From positions 4,200 through 68,199 of the forward strand of contig JBGPGE010000008.1 of assembly GCA_041483675.1 (NCBI GenBank): DNA of 64,000 bases, given 5' to 3'. Shown piece after piece: positions 1 to 6,497 of this stretch; positions within the stretch are counted from its first letter, which is position 1, and each line of letters begins with the position of its first letter. A program made the translations under genes and the position numbers. Origin of the DNA: 2-12-FULL-60-19 sp041483675. GTDB lineage: Bacteria; Desulfobacterota; Binatia; UBA9968. The notes under the pieces are model-generated. The model was not told where the DNA came from. It saw only the letters and a program-made list of their open reading frames with translations, and searched no databases.

Positions 1-866
1 ACCAGAAACGCGAGGAGGGTCATCGCCTGGGCCGGGACGATGCGTTGAGTGGTTTCCGCATGGCGCAGCAGAATAGCGCAAGCCAGGCCGGCGGGAACCA
101 CGAACAACGCGCCGAGCCGCGCGCCGGCCGCCACGCCGAAGAGCGGCAGGAGTAACAGGAGTATCGTTGCGATTGCGACGATGGCGACGAACCAGCGCGC
201 CGCCTTCGGACGTCCCAGCTTCACCACCCAATTTTTTCTTCCCGCCCGGAGGTCCGCCTGGTAATCGGGAAATTCATTGACCCAGAGAAACGCGGCGATC
301 AAAAGGCCGAGCACGATGGAGAGCGAGACAACTTCCATCGTTACCGTCTGTCGCTGCACCAGATAGGTCCCGGTGGTTATCACCGGACCGTAAGCGAGGC
401 CGACGGCCAGCTCGCCGAAGCCGCGGTAAGAAAGCTTAAAGGGAGGCATGTGATAGAAAAACGCCAGAGCGACGCCGGCCACTCCGAACCAGATAACGTG
501 CGGCTCGCGGTAGACGGCGATGACCAGACCGATAACGATTCCAGTCCAGTAGGTGACGGCGGAGATTGCGATAGTCTGGCCGCGGGTCAGAAGCCGATCG
601 ACGAGCACCCGCTTGCCGCCGGAAAACGGGCTGCGGTCCTCAGGTGCCACTGCCTGGTCCGTGCCCGAGTCGAAGTCGATGATTTCGCCCGAAGCGTTCT
701 TGGCGATCTCGATGGACAAAATCCCGAGCACCGTGAGCAACAACCATCCCCACGATAGCTCTCCGTCCCGCGCCGCCGCGCAGGCGCCCAGAAACATCCC
801 GGCAAACGAGGCGAGTGAGATCTTCGGATCCGCCAGCCGCCAGAAGCCGGCCCGGAAATTGTCCAC
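1..866 (-). CDS. UbiA/MenA-family prenyltransferase (3' end outside window)
   Basis: Integral-membrane prenyltransferase of the UbiA superfamily, most like MenA-type enzymes that attach a polyprenyl chain to a quinone precursor. The frame is open from a GTG at 866 to the window edge (about 288 codons). The first polar motif appears as NASGEIIDFDSGTDQ near residue 60 and the second as NEFPDYQAD near residue 205; both are the Asp-rich Mg-diphosphate sites of the family. Hydrophobic helices separate them. The GTG overlaps the stop of the upstream DUF6448 gene (TAGTG), so translation is probably coupled. Location at the end of a NorCB block suggests a role in supplying quinone, but the acceptor substrate cannot be read from sequence. 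The C-terminus is missing only because the window ends. Confidence 0.85.
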   Translation of the reverse strand, partial: MDNFRAGFWRLADPKISLASFAGMFLGACAAARDGELSWGWLLLTVLGILSIEIAKNASGEIIDFDSGTDQAVAPEDRSPFSGGKRVLVDRLLTRGQTIAISAVTYWTGIVIGLVIAVYREPHVIWFGVAGVALAFFYHMPPFKLSYRGFGELAVGLAYGPVITTGTYLVQRQTVTMEVVSLSIVLGLLIAAFLWVNEFPDYQADLRAGRKNWVVKLGRPKAARWFVAIVAIATILLLLLPLFGVAAGARLGALFVVPAGLACAILLRHAETTQRIVPAQAMTLLAFL

Positions 867-1489
867 TAGTGTGCCGCTCCTCCCGCTGCCGTGACTTCGG
901 GATAGTGGCCCTGCGCGTCGTTCTTGGCCGCGTCGTAGAGTCTTTCGACGTAGTGGATGAACTGAACGTAGGCCTCGACGTATCCTCGGCCCGCCGCAAC
1001 GTCATCCGTCTTGAATTTCCTCTTGGCCGCGATCTCTTTAAATTTTCCGCGCACACCCTCCTGCAACGTTTCGGTCAGAAGCCTCAGCAGCGCATCCGGC
1101 TTGCCGCTCTCAATCGCCTTATCGGCGGCGGGAATCGCCGGCCCCAAATCCCGGCCTGCGGGCTTCAAGCCGGTGTAAGGCGCCCCCTCCCCGGCCCGAT
1201 GGACACGCACAAGAGTCTCAAAGAAATATGTGTCTGCGAGGTCTTTTGCCTGCGGATTCAGTTTGCGGACGGCCAGAGTCTTCTGAAAGGCTTTCTTTAT
1301 CTCACCTTCGTCTCTTGGCTGAACCCAGAGGAGGACGAAGTTTGCATTGCCGCTCTCCAGCGCCTTCTGGGCGGCCTTGACCACCGGCCCGTCCAACCCG
1401 TCGCAATGCGCACGCGCCAAGTGAGGCAGGGAAAAACCAACGATGACTAACGTGGCCGTAACGAGCCCTAACCTAACGTTACGAAGCAT
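866..1489 (-). CDS. Secreted DUF6448-family protein
   Basis: A 207-residue exported protein of unknown function. Residues 1-27 form a clear signal peptide (positive start, hydrophobic core, cleavage after ARA), and the mature protein starts with HCDGLDGPVVKAA, the hallmark opening I associate with DUF6448. The rest is helical and Lys/Glu-rich, with conserved aromatic and His positions such as FIHYVERLY near the C-terminus. The ATG at 1489 follows GGGAGGGAGA. It lies between a small membrane protein and a prenyltransferase in the nor block, all co-directional, so it may serve the same respiratory or NO-stress function in the periplasm. The N-terminal HC and internal histidines could bind metal or haem, but this is inference. 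Confidence 0.7.
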   Translation of the reverse strand: MLRNVRLGLVTATLVIVGFSLPHLARAHCDGLDGPVVKAAQKALESGNANFVLLWVQPRDEGEIKKAFQKTLAVRKLNPQAKDLADTYFFETLVRVHRAGEGAPYTGLKPAGRDLGPAIPAADKAIESGKPDALLRLLTETLQEGVRGKFKEIAAKRKFKTDDVAAGRGYVEAYVQFIHYVERLYDAAKNDAQGHYPEVTAAGGAAH

Positions 1490-1530
1490 TCTCCCTCCCG
1501 ATACCGGATTCCAAACCGCCCCCTCCGAAT

Positions 1531-1953
1531 CTAAACCGACGGAGCTCGAATCCTCTGGAAAATCAGGAACAGAAAAAATAACAGGCTGAGAATTTGTAAA
1601 ACCATTCCGGTCAGGGTTAGAAAGTAAGGGAGAAGGCCGGACTGGGCAAAAGGCTCGAACACGCTTCGAACTACCGTGCCTGCGTTGAACCCCACATACA
1701 GCGTCATCCCCTCTCGCTCTGTGGTCCAGCCGGGCGGCTCCTTCCTCCGCGGAAACATCCAAAGGGCCACGCCCATAATGATCTGGATAACCGCGCCCAC
1801 CAAGATAAGGTGAACGTGGACGGTTCGCCAACCGGATATCCACGCCAATTCCGGGACTCGGCTGGAAAGGAAAGTCAGGAAGCCTATTAAGATGCCAAGA
1901 AAGAGATAGATGAGAGAGGTCTTGATCATCAAGCGCTGGTAGCGAAATTTCAT
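1531..1953 (-). CDS. Small four-helix membrane protein resembling a haem-copper oxidase subunit-I fragment
   Basis: A 140-residue protein with four predicted transmembrane segments (about 8-30, 45-65, 85-105, 110-133). Helix 2 begins WRTVHVHLILVGAVIQ, a histidine arrangement that resembles the haem-ligand helices of the haem-copper oxidase/NorB superfamily. Short proteins of this type are found beside norB-like genes and are often annotated as cbb3-like subunit I. It follows norB by about 100 bp and is probably in the same transcript. It is far too short to be a catalytic subunit (NorB is about 450 residues), so an accessory or haem-binding role is the best guess. Function is not established. 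Confidence 0.6.
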   Translation of the reverse strand: MKFRYQRLMIKTSLIYLFLGILIGFLTFLSSRVPELAWISGWRTVHVHLILVGAVIQIIMGVALWMFPRRKEPPGWTTEREGMTLYVGFNAGTVVRSVFEPFAQSGLLPYFLTLTGMVLQILSLLFFLFLIFQRIRAPSV

Positions 1954-2049
1954 GCGCCGTCTCCAGAACCAAACTCTAATCTAATGTTACGACCTTGTTG
2001 TAGCCGTCGACAATGGGATGAAGCTCGATCGTCACCACGTCGCGAATAA

Positions 2050-3411
2050 CTATCTTGCGGCCGATGAGCTTTCTTTGAGCGCCGGCGCCGGCCGCAATGT
2101 CAGCAGGTCCACCACAGTGAGGATAACGCCGCCCACAAACACCAGGCCCAGGACCGCCAGGATCGCGAACCAGAAACGCATCTGCGCTTGAGCCGTCATG
2201 TAGCCGAGTCCCATGACCCGCTCGATGTAGGTCTGGAGCACGCCCGCCACGCTGAAGGCCAAGGTCATCAGCATCATGGTGATACTCAGCCACCAGAAAG
2301 CCAGAGTTCCGCGCCGCTCGTCGAACTCGGCCAATCCCTTCAACTTGGGCATCGCGTAGTAGAAGAACATGAGGTTCAAGAGAACGTAAGCGCCAAAGAA
2401 GGCGATGTGGCCGTGAGCTACGGTCACCTGGCTGCCGTGAGTGTAGTAATTGATCTGCGGAAGCGTGTGGAGAAAGCCCCAGAAGCCGGCGCCGACGAAG
2501 TGGAGCACGGCCATCCCGATGGCGAGCGTAAAGACCAGCTTGCCGTTCAGCCCGTCGCGCCGGTTGCGGACGTAGTGCCAGGCGTCCGCGACCATGAGCA
2601 GGATCGGCACCGGCTCCAACGCGCTGAAGACGCCGCCGACCCATAGCCAGTACTTCGGCGCGCCGAGCCAGTAGTAGTGGTGCCCCGTCCCGGCGATGCC
2701 GGTAAACAGAAAAAGCCCGAGCTCGACGTAGAGCCATTTTTCCACCGTCTCGCGCGGCACATGGGTGATCTGGATGAGCAGCCACGCGGTCAGCGCCGCG
2801 GCGATCAACTCCCAGGCCCCTTCCACCCAAAGGTGGATGACCCACCACCAATAGTACCAGTCGATGGTGAGGTTGGAATAAAATGGGAGATTGAACAGGT
2901 ACATCCCGGCCAAAAAGACCAGGCCGCCGAAGAGCGAGCCTTGAATGACCGTCCAGCGCCGGGCCTGGACGATCGTGATGCCGACGTTGAATAAAAAGAT
3001 CAGCGCTCCCACGACGATCAGGTAGTCGAGCGGGAAAGGAATCTCCAACAGCGGCTTCCCTTTCGTCCAGCCAAAGACGAAGCCAATCACGGCGGTCACG
3101 CCCACCCCGACCAGAAGCGCAAGCTGCACATACGCGAGCGCGGGGCTGTAGAGTTCCCGGCCGCTCTCTTCGGGAATCATGAAATAGGTCGTCCCCATAA
3201 ATCCCAACAAGATCCACAGCACGAGAAGATTCGTGTGGATGGCCCGCGTGGTGCTGAATGGAAGGACATCGACCAGCCACTGGGGAATGGTGACGGCATA
3301 GCTCAAGGCCAGCCACACCCCCACGACGACCTGGAGTAGAAACAACAGCAGCGCGATGACGAAGTAGGGATAGGCGACGCGCTGCGAAGCATAAGTCAAC
3401 GAATGGAACAT
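2050..3411 (-). CDS. norB: Nitric oxide reductase large subunit NorB
   Basis: Catalytic subunit of a cytochrome-c-type nitric oxide reductase, which reduces 2 NO to N2O at a haem b3/non-haem iron centre in the inner membrane. The 453-residue length and roughly 12 helices fit NorB. Visible ligands: His59 for low-spin haem (AIHTNLL), His193 with Glu197 and Glu201 (HLWVEGAWE, the FeB His and the two characteristic NorB glutamates), His244-His245 (GTGHHYYWLG, FeB ligands) and His333/His335 (VAHGHIAFFGAY, haem b3 and b ligands). The NorB-specific glutamates separate it from proton-pumping oxidases. It follows norC by 25 bp, and the pair probably forms the functional complex. A quinol-oxidising qNOR is excluded because there is no N-terminal fused domain. 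Confidence 0.95.
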   Translation of the reverse strand: MFHSLTYASQRVAYPYFVIALLLFLLQVVVGVWLALSYAVTIPQWLVDVLPFSTTRAIHTNLLVLWILLGFMGTTYFMIPEESGRELYSPALAYVQLALLVGVGVTAVIGFVFGWTKGKPLLEIPFPLDYLIVVGALIFLFNVGITIVQARRWTVIQGSLFGGLVFLAGMYLFNLPFYSNLTIDWYYWWWVIHLWVEGAWELIAAALTAWLLIQITHVPRETVEKWLYVELGLFLFTGIAGTGHHYYWLGAPKYWLWVGGVFSALEPVPILLMVADAWHYVRNRRDGLNGKLVFTLAIGMAVLHFVGAGFWGFLHTLPQINYYTHGSQVTVAHGHIAFFGAYVLLNLMFFYYAMPKLKGLAEFDERRGTLAFWWLSITMMLMTLAFSVAGVLQTYIERVMGLGYMTAQAQMRFWFAILAVLGLVFVGGVILTVVDLLTLRPAPALKESSSAAR

Positions 3412-3436
3412 CAGAGCGGCTCCGTTGATTCGCGCA

Positions 3437-4120
3437 TCATTTCATCTCCGCCAGGAAGCGGGCCAGGTCGTCCCGTTCGCTCTGCGAGAGCGCCGTCGGC
3501 GGCATGGTTCCGTCCGGCTTGACCGACCGTGGATCGGTTAAGATCCTCTCGATCGTCTCGTAAGGCAGCCGCGATCCGACATGCGTGAGGTCGGGACCCA
3601 GGAGACCGCCGGTCTCGTAGAGACGGTGGCAGGCGAAGCAGCCTTTCTCCTGGAACAGCGCGGCCCCCGGGCTGACCCCAAGGGCCACCGCGCGTCCGGC
3701 GGCCGGACGCAGCTTGCGGTCTTGAGGCGGCCAGTCGTTCGTGTCGATCTCGCTCGTCCATTTAAAAAACGCGACGATATCGTCCAACTCCTGCTCGGTA
3801 TAAGGAAAGCGCGGCATCTTTCGCCACGTGGTGAACTTCTCCGGATCGCGCATGACCGCCTTGATCCCTTCGCCGCCGCGGCGCCAGTACACTTTGGTCA
3901 TGTCGGGAGCGTAGTACGACCCAAAACCCAGAATCGTATGGCAATCGTTGCAGTTGTACTTATGCCACACGCGCTTGCCGGCGATGACCTGCGGGCTGAG
4001 CCGGTCGGCGTGCGTCAGGGTTTCAAACTGGCGGTGCGTGTCGACGGTCAGGACCAGGAAAAGCGCCAGAGAAACCAACGTGCCGAGGTAAAAAATCCAG
4101 CGCGCAGTGTTCCAGCTCAT
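3437..4120 (-). CDS. norC: Dihaem cytochrome c, extended NorC
   Basis: Membrane-anchored cytochrome c subunit that feeds electrons to NorB. From the ATG at 4120 (MSWNTARWIFYLG) the protein is 227 residues: an N-terminal anchor helix (about 5-26), a NorC-like domain with CNDCH at 57-61 followed by the typical GFGSYYAPD stretch, and a second cytochrome c domain with CFACH at 161-165 and a probable Met ligand in GTMPPT. Ordinary NorC is about 150 residues with one haem, so this is a NorC fused to an extra monohaem c domain. An in-frame TTG at 4135 is possible, but its GAGG is too close. The gene follows a universal stress protein by 67 bp and could be read from the same promoter. Confidence 0.88.
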   Translation of the reverse strand: MSWNTARWIFYLGTLVSLALFLVLTVDTHRQFETLTHADRLSPQVIAGKRVWHKYNCNDCHTILGFGSYYAPDMTKVYWRRGGEGIKAVMRDPEKFTTWRKMPRFPYTEQELDDIVAFFKWTSEIDTNDWPPQDRKLRPAAGRAVALGVSPGAALFQEKGCFACHRLYETGGLLGPDLTHVGSRLPYETIERILTDPRSVKPDGTMPPTALSQSERDDLARFLAEMK

Positions 4121-4187
4121 GGAAAAGTTTCTCAATCCTCAACCGGCTTGAAAAGCCGGCGGGCCGGCCGCATTTTTCGACGCAACG

Positions 4188-4619
4188 TCACTTCTTGACG
4201 ATCAGCACCGGACAGCGGGCGTAGCGCAACGTCCGTTCGGCCACGCTGCCGATCATGAGCCGTTGAAACCCGGTCCTGCCGTGGCTCCCCATGACGATCA
4301 TCGCGGCATGAGATTTTTTCGCTTGATCGGCGATGGCGCTGGCCGGCTCCACGGCCCTGACCAACAGCGGCCGGAACGTGCCCGGTTTGAGACGAAATCG
4401 TTTGATAAATTTCACCAGCGCCTGCCGCGCATCCTGCTCCAACTTCTGAATGATATCGCCGAAGCCGGCTTCCAACGGAAACGCAAAGACGGCTGAAACG
4501 ACATGAAGGATGACCAGCTTGCTCCTGTCCTTTTTCGCCAACCCTAGCGCGAACCGAAGGGCGGCCTCGGAGCCTTTCGAAAAATCGACCGGCACGAGAT
4601 AAGTTTTGGATGCTGCCAC
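4188..4619 (-). CDS. Universal stress protein, single domain
   Basis: A 143-residue UspA-fold protein, probably an ATP-binding homodimer in the cytoplasm. The N-terminal strand YLVPVDFSKGSE and the nucleotide-binding motif GSHGRTGFQRLMIGS (G-2x-G-9x-G-S) near residues 110-125 mark it as an ATP-binding type. It starts with GTG at 4619 behind a strong AAGGAGG spaced 4-5 nt. A GG-N10-GC sigma-54 promoter lies about 70 bp upstream on the same strand, shared back-to-back with the tandem Usp at 4910. norC follows 67 bp downstream, with a small CCGGCTT/AAGCCGG hairpin in the gap but no T-run, so read-through into norCB is plausible. Confidence 0.93.
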   Translation of the reverse strand: MAASKTYLVPVDFSKGSEAALRFALGLAKKDRSKLVILHVVSAVFAFPLEAGFGDIIQKLEQDARQALVKFIKRFRLKPGTFRPLLVRAVEPASAIADQAKKSHAAMIVMGSHGRTGFQRLMIGSVAERTLRYARCPVLIVKK

Positions 4620-4689
4620 GGTCCCTCCTTGTCTGCCGAATATACGCCTGCAGGCCGGAAAGTTTCAACTGCTTGACCTTTCGCAGTCA

Positions 4690-4704
4690 GCAGAAACCAT
4701 GCCA
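4690..4704 (-). promoter_or_regulatory. Sigma-54 promoter (-24/-12) for the Usp/nor direction
   Basis: On the minus strand the sequence is TGGCATGGTTTCTGC. The invariant GG and GC are separated by exactly 10 nt, and the -24 element TGGCA is consensus, while the -12 element is CTGC instead of TTGC. It is about 70 bp upstream of the GTG at 4619. It forms the left arm of a divergent promoter pair with 4865-4880. Confidence 0.65.
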
Positions 4705-4765
4705 AGGAGCGAGTCCTCGGAGACGCCGCTCGTTTCATTCGAATCCCCCGATAATTCTCAGTGTC

Positions 4766-4813
4766 TTTCGCACAAGTGAAAAAAACGGCGTCGAAACTTG
4801 CAGCGATGCGAAA
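4766..4813. promoter_or_regulatory. Tandem 18-bp palindromes, candidate enhancer-binding sites
   Basis: Two imperfect 8-2-8 palindromes lie between the divergent sigma-54 promoters: TTTCGCAC AA GTGAAAAA at 4766-4783 and ACTTGCAG CG ATGCGAAA at 4796-4813. Their centres are 30 bp apart, about three helical turns. The half-site (nTTYKCAC) recurs at 12328-12377, 13960-14008, 17084-17133 and 20134-20182. The position 60-105 bp upstream of both promoters fits NtrC-type activator sites. Confidence 0.6.
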
Positions 4814-4864
4814 CAATGGATCGCCGCCGGCTGCGATATCGCCCTCTTCGCGCGCGCCTGAGGG

Positions 4865-4880
4865 AGGCATGTTTCTTGCT
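4865..4880 (+). promoter_or_regulatory. Sigma-54 promoter for the tandem Usp gene
   Basis: The sequence AGGCATGTTTCTTGCT has GG at 4866-4867 and GC at 4878-4879 with 10 nt between. The -12 half TTGCT is consensus and the -24 half is AGGCAT. It lies 30 bp before the GTG start at 4910, leaving room for a short leader and the AGGAGG ribosome site. Confidence 0.7.
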
Positions 4881-4909
4881 CATGTTCGGCGCTGCAAGGA
4901 GGAAACGCC

Positions 4910-5824
4910 GTGTACACAAGAATCTTAGTCCCGCTGGACGGATCGCCGCGATCCGAGGGAATTCTGCCTTACACCCGCGCTTTAGCGAACGCGCATAAAA
5001 TCCCGCTGGAGCTGCTGCATGTCATAGAGCCTCAAATTATTTCCACCTTCTCCGACCCGGCTCATGCGCGCTATGCGGATGTCGTGGAAGCCGACATGCG
5101 AAGAAACGGCCTCGCCTATCTGAAGACGGTCGCCGCGTCGCTCCCCAACTCCGCGGCGGTGCGCTGTTCGGTGTACGTGGGAAATCCCGCCGAGGTGATC
5201 GTCGACAGCGCCGCGGGCCAGGCCGGCACCTTGATAACCATGGCGACGCACGGCCGTTCCGGGATTCAGCGCTGGCTGATCGGCAGCGTGGCCGACAAGG
5301 TGCTGCACGGAACAACCAGCCACCTCCTTTTGGCCCGAACCGAGACCGGCCACAAAAATCACGAATCGGCTGCTCTCAAAACGGTCATCGCGCCGCTGGA
5401 CGGCTCCGGCCTTGCCGAGACTGCGCTGCCCGCCGTCGTTGCCCTGGCCAAAACCATGGCCCTGGAGATCGTGCTGGTCCGGGCGTTCATCCCGCCTTCG
5501 GGCGCTCTATACGCCACCGACGAATATGTGCCCAACCTGATCGAAATCACCGAGCAGGCGCGACGGGAAGTGAAAAGCTACCTGGAGGGAAAAGTTCAGC
5601 AATTGCAGGCAGAAGGATTGAGCCGAGTCTCTTACCTGCTCGTGGAAGGGCAGGCCGCCGCCGAGATCATCGATCTGGCGCGCAAGACTCCCGACAATCT
5701 GGTGGCCATCTCCACCCACGGGAGATCGGGGGTGGGCCGCTGGGTGTTGGGCAGCGTCACCGACCGCGTGGTGCGCTACTCGGGCGATCCGGTGCTGATA
5801 ATTCCGCCGAACAAAGGCAAGTAG
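4910..5824 (+). CDS. Tandem-domain universal stress protein
   Basis: A 304-residue cytoplasmic protein made of two UspA domains (about 1-145 and 155-304). Both domains start with a typical strand (RILVPLDGS; TVIAPLDGS) and both keep the ATP-binding signature: GRSGIQRWLIGS near residue 115 and GRSGVGRWVLGS near residue 275. Tandem Usps usually act as intramolecular dimers that bind ATP and slow growth under energy or redox stress. The start is GTG at 4910, spaced from AAGGAGG by about 9 nt. A sigma-54 promoter lies just upstream and is divergent from the single-domain Usp at 4188-4619. A repeat-filled gap follows the stop. Confidence 0.94.
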   Translation: MYTRILVPLDGSPRSEGILPYTRALANAHKIPLELLHVIEPQIISTFSDPAHARYADVVEADMRRNGLAYLKTVAASLPNSAAVRCSVYVGNPAEVIVDSAAGQAGTLITMATHGRSGIQRWLIGSVADKVLHGTTSHLLLARTETGHKNHESAALKTVIAPLDGSGLAETALPAVVALAKTMALEIVLVRAFIPPSGALYATDEYVPNLIEITEQARREVKSYLEGKVQQLQAEGLSRVSYLLVEGQAAAEIIDLARKTPDNLVAISTHGRSGVGRWVLGSVTDRVVRYSGDPVLIIPPNKGK

Positions 5825-5847
5825 GTCCAGCGAAGCCCGCGCCATTC

Positions 5848-6004
5848 GTCATGCCCGCGAAAGCCGGCATCCAGAACCCCCACTAAATCTCCCCCTTGCT
5901 AAGGGGCGACCCCCTCTTAATCTCCCCCTTTGTAAGGGGGAGAGACAGAGGGGGTATGGATTCCGGCTCGCCCCCCGCTTTCACGGGGGTCGGCCGGAAT
6001 GACG
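5848..6004. repeat. Composite intergenic palindromic repeat
   Basis: The gap begins with CGTCATGCCCGCGAAAGC and ends with its inverted counterpart (CGGCCGGAATGACG), forming terminal inverted repeats. Inside are two CT-rich units of the type TCTCCCCCTT...AAGGGG, the second closing on AAGGGGGAGA as a hairpin. The CGTCAT-ended palindrome recurs at 36835-36923 and 62126-62194. It is non-coding and looks like a miniature dispersed element. It separates two convergent transcripts. Confidence 0.65.
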
Positions 6005-6038
6005 TTCGGAATTAGCTGACGAATTTTCGAGAGGCAGG

Positions 6039-6464
6039 CTAGCGCCACAGCCGGCGTAACTCTTCCGGCAGGATATTCTTGACGTCGTCGATCTCGCCGT
6101 CGCTGATGTGCCTCGCCAGCACGTTAAAGACTGCGCGAGCGACCTTTTCCGCGTCTACCCCCTCGCTGTTTCTGAACGCGCTCTTCACATGAGCGAGGAA
6201 TTCGTCCTGGTGCCGCTCCTTGACGGGCTTACCGCTGGGATTCCAACCCTCGTAGTAACAACCCCGAACCAGCATCGGCAACTGGGCCGCAAGGTGCGCG
6301 GCCTCCGCGACCGAGAGCCGATCGCGCAGCGCGTGAAGCACGCTCCTGAGCGCCGTGTAGGCCTTATGCTCGTCCTCCCACCCCAGCTCCCGCATGAGAT
6401 CGGTCAGCCAGATATGGGTTTTCTCCAGAGTCTTGCTGAAGAGTGTGTTGACGTTTGCGTTCAT
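6039..6464 (-). CDS. DUF2267 protein
   Basis: A 141-residue helical protein matching the DUF2267 family: early TLEKTHIWLTDLMRELGW, then AYTALRSVLHALRDRL, the WNPSGKP turn, and a C-terminal helical repeat ending in LPEELRRLW. The family has no proven biochemical role but is repeatedly found beside Usp, Hsp20 and CBS genes in stress and hypoxia clusters. It begins 33 bp after the Lon-like gene stops and is the last gene of the 12231-to-6039 minus-strand operon. The ATG at 6464 follows GGGGGG, a weak but usable ribosome site. Confidence 0.85.
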   Translation of the reverse strand: MNANVNTLFSKTLEKTHIWLTDLMRELGWEDEHKAYTALRSVLHALRDRLSVAEAAHLAAQLPMLVRGCYYEGWNPSGKPVKERHQDEFLAHVKSAFRNSEGVDAEKVARAVFNVLARHISDGEIDDVKNILPEELRRLWR

Positions 6465-6497
6465 CCCGTGTCCCCCCTTGCTTATCCCGTGCGTGGA

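Noticed and set aside
4121..4187. FNR/NnrR box or strong terminator between Usp and norC
   Set aside because: No TTGAT-N4-ATCAA-like site, and the hairpin present (CCGGCTT/AAGCCGG) lacks a T-run.
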